Assembly (NCBI GenBank): GCA_021827285.1
Contig: JAKAWM010000073.1
Span: 1-9,118, forward strand
Direction of reading: 5' to 3'
Source of the DNA: Actinomycetes bacterium
GTDB lineage: Bacteria > Actinomycetota > Acidimicrobiia > Acidimicrobiales > Palsa-688
DNA length: 9,118 bases
Position 1 is the first letter of the stretch; each line of letters starts with the position of its first letter. Made by a program: the position numbers and the translations under genes. Shown in pieces: positions 1-5,971 of this stretch. The notes under the pieces were generated by a model, which saw nothing but the letters and a program-made list of their open reading frames with translations, had not been told where the DNA came from and ran no database searches.

Positions 1-68
1 TCGAGCCGCCACCACACCTGCTGCAAGATCTCGAGGAAATTGGTCGGCTTGAGCGGTGGGGCGGGCAT
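1..68 (-). CDS. Probable N-terminal fragment of a minus-strand gene leaving the window
   Basis: Read on the minus strand, an ATG at 68-66 opens a frame that stays open to the left edge. It starts MPAPPLKPTNFLEILQQV and continues with WWRL. Twenty of its 22 codons end in G or C, the pattern of real genes here. The overlapping plus-strand frame (3-347) has clearly lower third-position GC and ends in low-complexity sequence, so I prefer the minus-strand reading. There is no obvious Shine-Dalgarno site; a purine-rich GGGGC precedes the ATG. I do not recognise the family from 22 residues, although a Pro-rich start followed by an amphipathic Trp-rich helix is visible. If real, it is transcribed divergently from the DsbA-like gene at 400. 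Confidence 0.45.
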   Translation of the reverse strand, partial: MPAPPLKPTNFLEILQQVWWRL

Positions 69-399
69 GCCCCGCGCCAACGCGGAATAAAGGTGATGGT
101 GGCCGCAGACGAGCCCCGGCGTCAGCTCCCCCATGAGAACTCGCGGTCCCGTAGCAAGCACGCCAAGAATAACCGGCACTGGAGGCCGCCGCATAATCTC
201 GCACCATGCGGGGAGCGTTTTAGAACGACGATCATGTCCCCTGGCCCCGGCACCAAGGCGCTCCCGCCGAAGAGGTACAGGGCAGTCATCCCAAGTCCGT
301 CCCGCGCCTGGGATCAGGGTTGCCCTGGCCCGGGCGGCGAAGGCTAGGGCAAACGGGGGTCGCGGAACAAGCACCACCCCTTTGTCTGTTTGCACCAAC
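69..399. other. Divergent intergenic region, no supported gene
   Basis: These 331 bases separate the presumed minus-strand gene start at 68 from the DsbA-like start at 400. Plus-strand frames are open here (one from 93 to 347, one from 133 into the DsbA frame), but their translations are Arg/Pro/Ser/His-rich, lack recognisable motifs and have poor third-position GC. I read them as chance open frames in GC-rich DNA. A CATAAT at 192-197 resembles a -10 box but has no -35 partner. The one structured element is the hairpin at 320-352, listed separately. Confidence 0.5.
320..352 (+). promoter_or_regulatory. Long hairpin upstream of the DsbA-like gene
   Basis: TTGCCCTGGCC (320-330) pairs with GGCTAGGGCAA (342-352) as an 11-bp stem with one G-U wobble and an 11-base loop. 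It ends 47 bases before the ATG at 400. There is no T-tract on either side, so it is not a classic intrinsic terminator. It could be a leader structure of the DsbA-like mRNA, or a U-less terminator or insulator between divergent genes. The pairing is seen directly; the role is a guess. Confidence 0.3.
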
Positions 400-1002
400 A
401 TGACAGCACGGTTCTCGGTTACCTGGGACTACCTTTGCCCCTTCGCACGCAACGCTCACGAGCACGTCGTGACTGCCATCAAGGCCGGCGCTGACTGGGA
501 CGTCCGGTTCCGGTTCTTCTCGCTTTCCCAGTCCCACGTGCCGGAGGGCGGCGAGCCGGTATGGGTGGCTCCCGACCAGCACCCGGGAGTGCTAGCTGGT
601 TTGGCCGGCGTGGCAGTCAGGGAGCGCTGGCCGGAACAGTTCCTGGACGTGCACCTTGCCTTCTTCCGCGCCCGCCACGACCAAGGCTTAGACCTGCGGG
701 ACCGCGCCGTGATCGCTCACGTACTTTACGGTGCCGGCATCGACGGCAACCGCGTGCTAAATGAGATAGATAGTGGATGGCCGCTTGAGCGTGCTCGTGC
801 CGATCACGAAGAAGCGGTCCAGCGATGGGCCGTGTTCGGCGTTCCTACCTTCATCATGCACGACCTCGCCGTCTTCGTGCGCCTGATGCACAGGCCTCAG
901 GGAGACGCCAAGCTGGCCGAGGCCGCCATTGAACGAGTCCTCGACCTGGCCGCCGAGTTCCCGCAGCTGAACGAGTACAAGTTCACACGGATCCCCCGTT
1001 GA
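400..1002 (+). CDS. DsbA/FrnE-family thioredoxin-fold protein, monothiol variant
   Basis: A 200-residue cytosolic-type protein with no signal peptide or membrane segment. The N-terminus MTARFSVTWDYLCPFARN matches the first strand and active-site turn of the DsbA/FrnE/2-hydroxychromene-2-carboxylate isomerase group. The redox motif is C13-P14-F15-A16, so the nucleophilic cysteine is kept but the resolving cysteine is Ala. The cis-proline segment is FGVPTF, Pro149. Between them lies the family's helical insertion (about 50-130), and the C-terminus has FVRLMHRPQGD. Related actinobacterial proteins often have CPWA at the motif, so the monothiol form is probably natural. Such enzymes handle glutathione/mycothiol-type conjugates or small electrophiles; the substrate cannot be told here. 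The frame is open back to 133, but recognisable homology begins at the ATG at 400. No strong Shine-Dalgarno site precedes it, so the message may be leaderless. The protein repeated at 1019-1417 follows 16 bases after the stop. Confidence 0.85.
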   Translation: MTARFSVTWDYLCPFARNAHEHVVTAIKAGADWDVRFRFFSLSQSHVPEGGEPVWVAPDQHPGVLAGLAGVAVRERWPEQFLDVHLAFFRARHDQGLDLRDRAVIAHVLYGAGIDGNRVLNEIDSGWPLERARADHEEAVQRWAVFGVPTFIMHDLAVFVRLMHRPQGDAKLAEAAIERVLDLAAEFPQLNEYKFTRIPR

Positions 1003-1018
1003 TGGGCAGGTCGCACCC

Positions 1019-1417
1019 ATGCCACGGATAACGGTCACACCCCCGGTAGATGATGGTCTCATGCAACAGCAAGGCTCCTCGCCCAGCCCAGCGGATCGTC
1101 CCCCGGCGCCTGACCAGCCCCAGCTCTTTGTCGCCAGCCAGCGACACGATGAGGGCACCGGCAGCCAACCCGAGAGGCGCGCCGGCCAACGGCAGGGCGC
1201 CGGCCACCTTCAGGGCGCCGGCCACCTTCAGGGCGCCGGCCAACGGCAGGGCGCCGGCCACCTTCAGGGCGCCGGCCGACGGCCGAGGCGCGCCGTCCAG
1301 AGGCCGATCGGCCAGTCGACCAGGCAGTTGGGTTTGCAGGCCATAGCGCAGGCCAGGGCCGCGCTGGCGGAAGCCACCAAGCGCGCTCAGGCACGTTCCA
1401 CACCAAAGGCGGCTTGA
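1019..1417 (+). CDS. Possible small Gln/Ala-rich protein with hexapeptide repeats
   Basis: A 132-residue frame starting 16 bases after the DsbA-like stop, with GGGCAGG 9 or so bases before the ATG. Residues 1-53 are Pro/Gln/Ser-rich and probably disordered. Residues 54-89 hold about six hexapeptides of the form GAG[HQ][LR]Q. Residues 98-127 (IGQSTRQLGLQAIAQARAAL and following) look like an amphipathic helix, giving a disordered-repeat-helix layout. Codons outside the array are about 70% G/C-ending, which is compatible with a gene. No family is recognised. Because the array unit is 18 bp, other frames on both strands also stay open across it and read as repeats (APATFR, AGALKV). The coding assignment therefore rests on spacing, the ribosome site and the sensible C-terminal helix. 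It may form an operon with the DsbA-like gene. Confidence 0.45.
   Translation: MPRITVTPPVDDGLMQQQGSSPSPADRPPAPDQPQLFVASQRHDEGTGSQPERRAGQRQGAGHLQGAGHLQGAGQRQGAGHLQGAGRRPRRAVQRPIGQSTRQLGLQAIAQARAALAEATKRAQARSTPKAA
1174..1302. repeat. Array of 18-bp tandem repeats in two variants
   Basis: Consecutive 18-base units share the core GGCGCCGGCC and differ in the tail. CAACGGCA-type tails are at 1177-1194 and 1231-1248. CACCTTCA-type tails are at 1195-1212, 1213-1230 and 1249-1266. Diverged units are at 1267-1284 and 1285-1302. The order is X Y Y X Y X' with a decayed end, and a further decayed copy may begin near 1151. GAGGCGCGCC occurs at both edges (1174-1183 and 1285-1294). The unit is a multiple of three, so it adds six residues per copy to any frame crossing it. 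The near identity of the central copies indicates recent slippage or recombination. Confidence 0.9.
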
Positions 1418-1589
1418 CTTCGCGGGTTGACCTTCGCCTGTCACGGGCTCTGCGCCGCCCGGCCAGGCACGCTGGGGCTCGTCTGGCGGCCATCGGGCTC
1501 AGCCGTCGGCGCTATCCGATCAGGACCAAACTGCACAGAAGGCGTGACGCCGTGTACTGGATGGGGCCACCCGTAGTACCGTTCCCTGC
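1418..1589. other. Intergenic region before the ChbG-like gene
   Basis: This is 172 bases of GC-rich sequence. Two similar stretches, TTGACTTCGC at 1414-1423 and TTGACCTTCGC at 1427-1437, form a short direct repeat. GGCGTGACGCC at 1541-1551 is a perfect 5+1+5 palindrome about 40 bases before the GTG start, and could be a small operator. No convincing -35/-10 pair and no T-tailed terminator was found. Confidence 0.35.
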
Positions 1590-2426
1590 GTGACGTCTCT
1601 GGCTGAGGCCCTTGGGCACGCCCCGGACGCCAGGTTGCTGCTCGTCACCTGCGACGACCTGGGCGTGAGCTACGCCACAAACTCAGGGGTCTTCGACGCC
1701 CTGCGCACCGGTGTGGCCAAGTCGGCTGGGCTGATGGTGCCCGGCCCATGGTCCAGGGAGGCCGCCGCCAGCTACCGCGGTGAAGACGTTGGCGTCCACC
1801 TCACTCTCAACGCCGAGTACGACCTGTACCGCTGGGGACCGCTCACCCATTCGCCTTCGCTGCTCGACGGGGACGGGGGGTTCCCACGAACCCTGGTCGA
1901 TCTCTGGGAACACGCCGACATCGACGAGGTACGCAAAGAGTGCCGCGCCCAAGTAGAGCGCGCCATCTACTGGGGCTTTGACGTGAGCCACCTTTCCACG
2001 CACCTGGGTGCCCTTGAGCTACGCCCCGAGTTCTTCGACGTGGCGCTCGAGCTAGCGGTTGAGTTCCGCCTGCCGCTCCGCCTGCCCGGGCCTGATCAGC
2101 AGCACAACGCTGGCTTCCCGTTCAGGGAACTCGCCGCGGCCGAGGGTGTCTTGTCCCCTGACCGGCTCGTTCGCGTTACTCGGGGCCGCAGCGCCCGGTC
2201 CGCCCTCGACCGGCTGCTCCAGAGCCTTCCGCCAGGCGTGACCGAGGTCGTCTTGCGCCCGGCGCGAGATAGCGAAGAGCTACGAGCCGTGATGCCGGAC
2301 TGGCCGGCCCGCGTCGAAGACCACGACATCGGTACGGCGGCACGCTACGTCCAGGCACTGGCAGGTCGCGCGGGCGTGACACTCACGGCCTACCGGGCAC
2401 TGCGTGAACTGCAACGCTCGGGCTGA
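1590..2426 (+). CDS. ChbG/YdjC-type carbohydrate deacetylase-family protein
   Basis: 278 residues, the usual length for the YdjC/ChbG group of metal-dependent deacetylases, which remove acetyl groups from N-acetylated sugars. Conserved blocks in order: VTCDDLGVSYATN (19-31, replacing NADDFG) with the metal Asp pair D22-D23; GVHLTLN (68-74) with His70; SHLSTHLGALELRPEF (133-148) with His138; and a C-terminal TEVVLRPARDSEELRAVMPD (218-237). The D-H-H metal ligands appear intact. Two family positions are altered. The HLD of the third block is HLS (Ser136), and the usual HP of the fourth block is RP (Arg223), where His is thought to act in catalysis. It may have an unusual substrate or be catalytically weakened. 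The start is a GTG without an upstream Shine-Dalgarno site; an in-frame start nearer CDD would lose only the short leader. The gene is cytosolic and stands alone on its strand, converging on the Rrf2 gene. Confidence 0.8.
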   Translation: MTSLAEALGHAPDARLLLVTCDDLGVSYATNSGVFDALRTGVAKSAGLMVPGPWSREAAASYRGEDVGVHLTLNAEYDLYRWGPLTHSPSLLDGDGGFPRTLVDLWEHADIDEVRKECRAQVERAIYWGFDVSHLSTHLGALELRPEFFDVALELAVEFRLPLRLPGPDQQHNAGFPFRELAAAEGVLSPDRLVRVTRGRSARSALDRLLQSLPPGVTEVVLRPARDSEELRAVMPDWPARVEDHDIGTAARYVQALAGRAGVTLTAYRALRELQRSG

Positions 2427-2437
2427 GCCGGCTGGCG

Positions 2438-2460
2438 CGCTCGGCAACGAGTGCCGGGCG
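2438..2460. terminator. Hairpin between converging genes, possible bidirectional terminator
   Basis: CGCTCGGCA (2438-2446) and TGCCGGGCG (2452-2460) form a 9-bp stem with one wobble pair around a five-base ACGAG loop. It starts 12 bases after the ChbG-like stop and lies 37 bases beyond the stop of the converging Rrf2 gene. There is no run of T, as is common for candidate terminators in GC-rich actinobacteria. The position supports termination; the structure alone does not prove it. Confidence 0.45.
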
Positions 2461-2496
2461 GTCCGCCTGATCCAACCGGCCGACCCGACGCTCCGC

Positions 2497-2958
2497 TTAG
2501 GCCGGCCGGTGGGGCACCCAAGCTTCTGGGTCAGCGTTTAGCCGGGAGACCACTTCGGGTAACTGACCGCTCACCACGTCCTCCAAGCTCACGTGCTCGA
2601 GCACAGAACGCAGGCTGGCCCGGACAGCCACCCACACCTCGCGCAGGTGCTCGGCGGGCCCATCATAGAAGGCCGCCTCAGGCCGCATGCCGCGGATCTC
2701 GGCCAGAGGGCCTTCCAGGGAACGGATCACGTCGGCGAGCATGACCTCCGAGGCGGGACGGGCCAAGCGGTAGCCCGCCATGGCCCCCTTTTGGCTGGTC
2801 ACGATGCCTGCCCGGCGAAGGTCGTTAAGGATCATGCCTAGGAACTTGGCCGGCAGACCCTGCTGTTTGGCCAAGGCCTCGCCGGTCATCGGCTCCCCGC
2901 TCGCCGCCAGGGCCAGCAGGGCCCGGGCCCCATAGTCGACTTTGGCCGAAATGTGCAC
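2497..2958 (-). CDS. Rrf2-family transcriptional regulator lacking cysteines
   Basis: Starting at the GTG at 2958 the protein is 153 residues and begins MHISAKVDYGARALLAL, the standard Rrf2 opening. This is why I prefer it to the open-frame start at 3036, which adds 26 low-complexity residues. A winged helix-turn-helix covers about 10-68, with recognition helix LPAKFLGMILNDLRRAG (35-51) and wing GAMAGYRLARP (58-68). The dimerisation helix and the EGPLAEIRGMRPE block follow, as in actinobacterial members. There is no cysteine anywhere, so it cannot hold an Fe-S cluster through Cys ligands as IscR and NsrR do. It is more like CymR-type members that sense through partners or small molecules. No clear Shine-Dalgarno site precedes the GTG. 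It lies 272 bases downstream of pstB on the same strand, so readthrough is possible but a separate promoter is more likely. The target genes are unknown. Confidence 0.88.
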   Translation of the reverse strand: MHISAKVDYGARALLALAASGEPMTGEALAKQQGLPAKFLGMILNDLRRAGIVTSQKGAMAGYRLARPASEVMLADVIRSLEGPLAEIRGMRPEAAFYDGPAEHLREVWVAVRASLRSVLEHVSLEDVVSGQLPEVVSRLNADPEAWVPHRPA

Positions 2959-3230
2959 CTTAGTTAGGGAGTGCTCGGCCGGGATAGGGACGGGACCGAC
3001 GCCTGCTCCATTGCCAAGTGCAGTTGCAACCACCACGCCAGCTGGCTACTCGGTCACTGTATGGATAGAGCGGACGCATGTCTCCCAGTCTTTCTACCAA
3101 ATTACCAGTACCCATAGGAAGGCCGTTAACTGCCAGCGACCTGCGCTGCTCCCTTCTACACCACCTCAGGTTACCCCTTGCTCCCGCTCTGTCCGAGGCT
3201 CTCCGACCTCCCTGACTGCACGCTGCCCGC
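2959..3230 (-). promoter_or_regulatory. Intergenic region between pstB and the Rrf2 gene
   Basis: This 272-base stretch is less GC-rich than its surroundings around 3060-3125. On the minus strand GAGACA and TACAGT stand 17 bases apart (about 3082 down to 3054), a possible -35/-10 pair for the Rrf2 gene. TGGTAATTT further upstream (near 3110-3102) resembles an extended -10. TTACCAGTA (3102-3110, plus strand) also occurs in the pstS control region at 7112-7120. A weak 5-bp hairpin (CAGCG/CGCTG, 3134-3148) is the only structure seen behind pstB, so the operon's terminator is not identified. No gene is supported here. Confidence 0.35.
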
Positions 3231-4058
3231 CTACCCCACCCGCCCGCTCAGGTACTCCTCGGCCCTCGGGTCGCGAGGAGCATGCAGGACCGCGCCGGCT
3301 GGCCCCGCCTCAACCAGCTCCCCGACCCGGTCCGAGCCCATCAGGATGACAGCTACGTGATCGGAGACCCGAGCCGCCTGGAACATGTTGTGCGTCACCA
3401 ACACAACCGTCACCTGTCCGGCCAAACCGGTGATGAGCCGCTCGACTTTGGCTGTCGCGATCGGGTCTAGGGCCGAACAGGGCTCGTCCATGAGCAGCAC
3501 CTCGGGCATGACCGCCAGGGCGCGGGCAATGCACAGACGCTGCTGCTGGCCACCCGAGAGGCGCACCGCGGGCTGCCCCAGGCGGTCTTTCACCAAGTCC
3601 CACAGGGCCGCCTGGCGGAGCGAAACTTCCGCCGCCTCCCACAAGAGCGCCCTCTTGCGGATCCCGGCAAAGCGAAGCCCCGCGACGACATTGTCGAAGA
3701 TGCTCATGGTGGGGAAAGGATTGGGTTTTTGGAAAACCATACCGACCCGGCTGCGGACAAGCTCGGCGCGCGTAGCAGGTCCATAGACGTCGAGGTCGCC
3801 CAAGCGGATGCGACCTCGCACCTGGCCACCGGTGCGGTCGTGAAGGCGGTTGACCGCCCGCAAGAGCGTTGTCTTGCCACACCCCGACGGCCCTACAAGA
3901 GTTGTCACCTGGCGAGCCGGCACGTCCAGGGTTACCCCCCTAACAGCGACATGGCTCCCGAAGCTGATCGTCGCCTCCTCGAAGCTAAGAGCGCCAGGCG
4001 CGGCAGCGGCCGGCTCGGGAAGCCGGCAACGTGGTGGGAATGCTGCAGTGACGGTCAT
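3231..4058 (-). CDS. pstB: Phosphate ABC transporter ATPase PstB
   Basis: 275 residues; the cytosolic ATPase that powers phosphate import. Motifs in order: Walker A GPSGCGKT (56-63), Q-loop [16 protein letters not shown] (from 109, Gln110), signature [16 protein letters not shown] (167-182), Walker [17 protein letters not shown] (187-202) and H-loop [13 protein letters not shown] (His223). The [14 protein letters not shown] and [14 protein letters not shown] wording is diagnostic for PstB rather than generic importers. The start is the ATG at 4058, which shares ATGA with the stop of the upstream permease gene and follows GGAGG by five bases. The frame runs further upstream only inside that permease gene. 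About 20 extra Ala/Pro-rich residues precede the fold compared with typical PstB. It is last in the operon; phoU, often next, is absent. Confidence 0.97.
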   Translation of the reverse strand: MTVTAAFPPRCRLPEPAAAAPGALSFEEATISFGSHVAVRGVTLDVPARQVTTLVGPSGCGKTTLLRAVNRLHDRTGGQVRGRIRLGDLDVYGPATRAELVRSRVGMVFQKPNPFPTMSIFDNVVAGLRFAGIRKRALLWEAAEVSLRQAALWDLVKDRLGQPAVRLSGGQQQRLCIARALAVMPEVLLMDEPCSALDPIATAKVERLITGLAGQVTVVLVTHNMFQAARVSDHVAVILMGSDRVGELVEAGPAGAVLHAPRDPRAEEYLSGRVG

Positions 4059-5971
4059 CTTGACCTCCGCGTGAAGTGCCAGGCCGCGGCGCGGGCGAGG
4101 GTCGACAGCGCCAGGACGGTCCCAAGCAGGACCAAGGCAGTCGCCCACGCTTCCTGCTGGGCAGCGGGGAACGGCTGGGTCCCGAGCGTATAAACGAGCA
4201 ATGTCATAGCCAGGCTGGGCGCCGCCAGGGTGAAGAGCAGGGGGGCTGTTTCCCCTGCCGCCCTGGCCAAGGCCAGCAAGTTCCCGGCGACCAGGCCGGG
4301 CAACGAACCCGGCAGCACCACCGAGCGCACCACCCGAGCACGCGACGCACCCAGTGCGGCACCTGCTTCTTCGAGGTCAACGGGTACCGCTCGCAACGCC
4401 TCCTCGTTGGCTCGGACCATGATCGGCAACATGAGCACGGCCAGCGCCACACTGGCGGCCAGGGTCGATGGCTTATGCATGGGCCTCACCACTGCCTGGA
4501 AGGCGAAAATGCCGATCACGATGGACGGGACCCCAGCCAGTACGTCAGCGCTGAACCGGAGCAACCCGGCGACGCGCCCAGCGTGCTCGTAGAGGAACAA
4601 GGCGGCCAGGAGCCCAACCGGCACCGCGAGCGCCACCGCCAGCCCGAGCACCCGGGCACTGCCGGCGATGGCTGTCGATATGCCGCCCCCCGTTACGCCA
4701 TAAGGAACGACCGGGTGCACAAGTAGACCGAGCGACAGTGCAGGCGCAGCTCGAGCCAGCGTGTACCCGACCAGGGCCACCAGCGGCACGGCCGAGGCGA
4801 CCAGCGCCACCAGGCAAGAACCTTGAGCGACGCGTCCCTTGGCCATCCGGCGCTGGAGGGCATCGGTGGACGAAAACTTCTCCGCGTCGCCGGTCTCCCG
4901 TAGTGCCGGGCGGATCGCGTCGCCTCGCCGCCGACGTGGCACCGGCCGGCGCTGGCCCCGCCGGAGCAGTTGGCCCGCCACGTTCACCACCACCGTCAAC
5001 ACAAACAAGACGGCGGCTAGAGCGATGACCGAGCTCACTCCCAGGCCAGGCTGGGCTTCCGCGAACTGGTTTACGATGGCCGACCCGAGAGTGGCCCCAG
5101 GAGCAGAGAGGGAACGAGGCAGGAGCGGGCTGTTGCCGATGACCATGGCCACGGCGATCGCTTCACCGAGCGCCCGTCCCATGGCCAGGGTGACGGCTGC
5201 GCTGACGCCTGGCCGGGCCGCCGGAAGGACCACGGTGCGGACAACCTGCCAGTGGGTGGCACCGAGGGCCATCGCCGCTTCTCTGTCTTGCACCGGGACC
5301 GCCCGCAAGGCGCTGCGGGACAGCGCGACCAGGGTGGGCAAGGTCATTACGGCCAGCACGACCCCCGCGAGCAAGATGCTGGGGCCGTAGGCGGGACCGC
5401 GAAACGCTGCGCCCAGGACCGGCACCGAACCCAGGAACGGCTCGACGTCCCGGGCAAACAGGGGTGAGAGCAGGAGCAATGCCCACAGGCCGACCACGAT
5501 CGTAGGTACGGCAGCCAGCAACTCCACGGCGGCCGAACCGACGGCCGCCACCTTTGGGGGGACAAGTTCGGAAAGAGATATGGCCGCCCCCAGTCCTACA
5601 GGCGCGGCCAGCAGGAGCCCCAGGCCCGTGGTGACAACCGTTCCCACAACGAGGACGCCCGCTCCGAACTGCGCCGAGCCAGGCGAGTACGTCCCGGACC
5701 ACACCAGGCTGGGCCCGTAGCGGGCGAACGCCTCCGCCGACCCCGTGGCCACGCTCACGGCCACTGCGACGACTACTGCCCCGAGGACAGCTGCGCCCAG
5801 CCACATGGCTGGCCCATAAGCGCCCCCGGCCATCCGGGCCCCAAAGAAGGGCAGGAGCCGGGAGCCGGTCCGAGGTGCCTGGACCGGGGCCAGCGGCACA
5901 TCTTCGGCCGCCAGCGCGGGGATAGGCCGGGCCCGGCTAGCCAGGAGTGGGGCAGGCACGTTTCCCCGCAT
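4055..5971 (-). CDS. pstC-pstA: Fused phosphate permease PstC-PstA
   Basis: One uninterrupted 638-residue frame encodes both membrane subunits of the phosphate importer. Residues 1-53 are a Pro/Ala-rich cytosolic lead. The PstC half has about six membrane segments (54-76, 104-133, 146-171, 196-218, 256-280, 313-333), its EAA coupling loop at 229-255 ([20 protein letters not shown]) and the PstC block [17 protein letters not shown] (about 265-281). A basic linker (334-378, including [14 protein letters not shown]) follows. The PstA half has six more segments (384-406, 433-460, 473-491, 502-518, 556-580, 609-631), [12 protein letters not shown], the EAA loop at 532-555 and [10 protein letters not shown]. 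Both halves normally start and end in the cytosol, so a basic cytosolic linker keeps the topology. The ATG at 5971 overlaps the pstS stop as TAATG. The two halves share fold but not sequence, so this is a fusion of two genes, not a recent duplication. Separate pstC and pstA genes are the norm. Confidence 0.93.
   Translation of the reverse strand: MRGNVPAPLLASRARPIPALAAEDVPLAPVQAPRTGSRLLPFFGARMAGGAYGPAMWLGAAVLGAVVVAVAVSVATGSAEAFARYGPSLVWSGTYSPGSAQFGAGVLVVGTVVTTGLGLLLAAPVGLGAAISLSELVPPKVAAVGSAAVELLAAVPTIVVGLWALLLLSPLFARDVEPFLGSVPVLGAAFRGPAYGPSILLAGVVLAVMTLPTLVALSRSALRAVPVQDREAAMALGATHWQVVRTVVLPAARPGVSAAVTLAMGRALGEAIAVAMVIGNSPLLPRSLSAPGATLGSAIVNQFAEAQPGLGVSSVIALAAVLFVLTVVVNVAGQLLRRGQRRPVPRRRRGDAIRPALRETGDAEKFSSTDALQRRMAKGRVAQGSCLVALVASAVPLVALVGYTLARAAPALSLGLLVHPVVPYGVTGGGISTAIAGSARVLGLAVALAVPVGLLAALFLYEHAGRVAGLLRFSADVLAGVPSIVIGIFAFQAVVRPMHKPSTLAASVALAVLMLPIMVRANEEALRAVPVDLEEAGAALGASRARVVRSVVLPGSLPGLVAGNLLALARAAGETAPLLFTLAAPSLAMTLLVYTLGTQPFPAAQQEAWATALVLLGTVLALSTLARAAAWHFTRRSR
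4064..4068 (-). promoter_or_regulatory. Shine-Dalgarno site of pstB
   Basis: GGAGG on the minus strand, five bases before the ATG at 4058 and inside the 3' end of the fused permease gene. It fixes the pstB start at the ATGA overlap and supports coupled re-initiation by ribosomes finishing the permease. Confidence 0.8.

Noticed and set aside
3..347. Plus-strand frame open from the left edge to a TAG at 345-347
   Set aside because: Poor third-position GC, low-complexity Arg/Pro/Ser C-terminal half, and overlap with a better minus-strand frame.
133..399. Upstream extension of the DsbA-like gene to the ATG at 133
   Set aside because: The added 89 residues are Arg/Pro-rich without homology, while the family fold starts exactly at the ATG at 400.
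1174..1302. CRISPR array
   Set aside because: Units are contiguous 18-mers without unique spacers, and no cas gene is present.
983..1493. Minus-strand frames (983-1444 and 1059-1493) across the repeat array
   Set aside because: They are open because the 18-bp unit keeps all frames periodic. The flanks lack coding character, and the starts lack ribosome sites.
2959..3036. N-terminal extension of the Rrf2 protein
   Set aside because: Rrf2 proteins open with M-x-ISAKVDY, which matches the GTG at 2958. The extra 26 residues resemble translated intergenic DNA.
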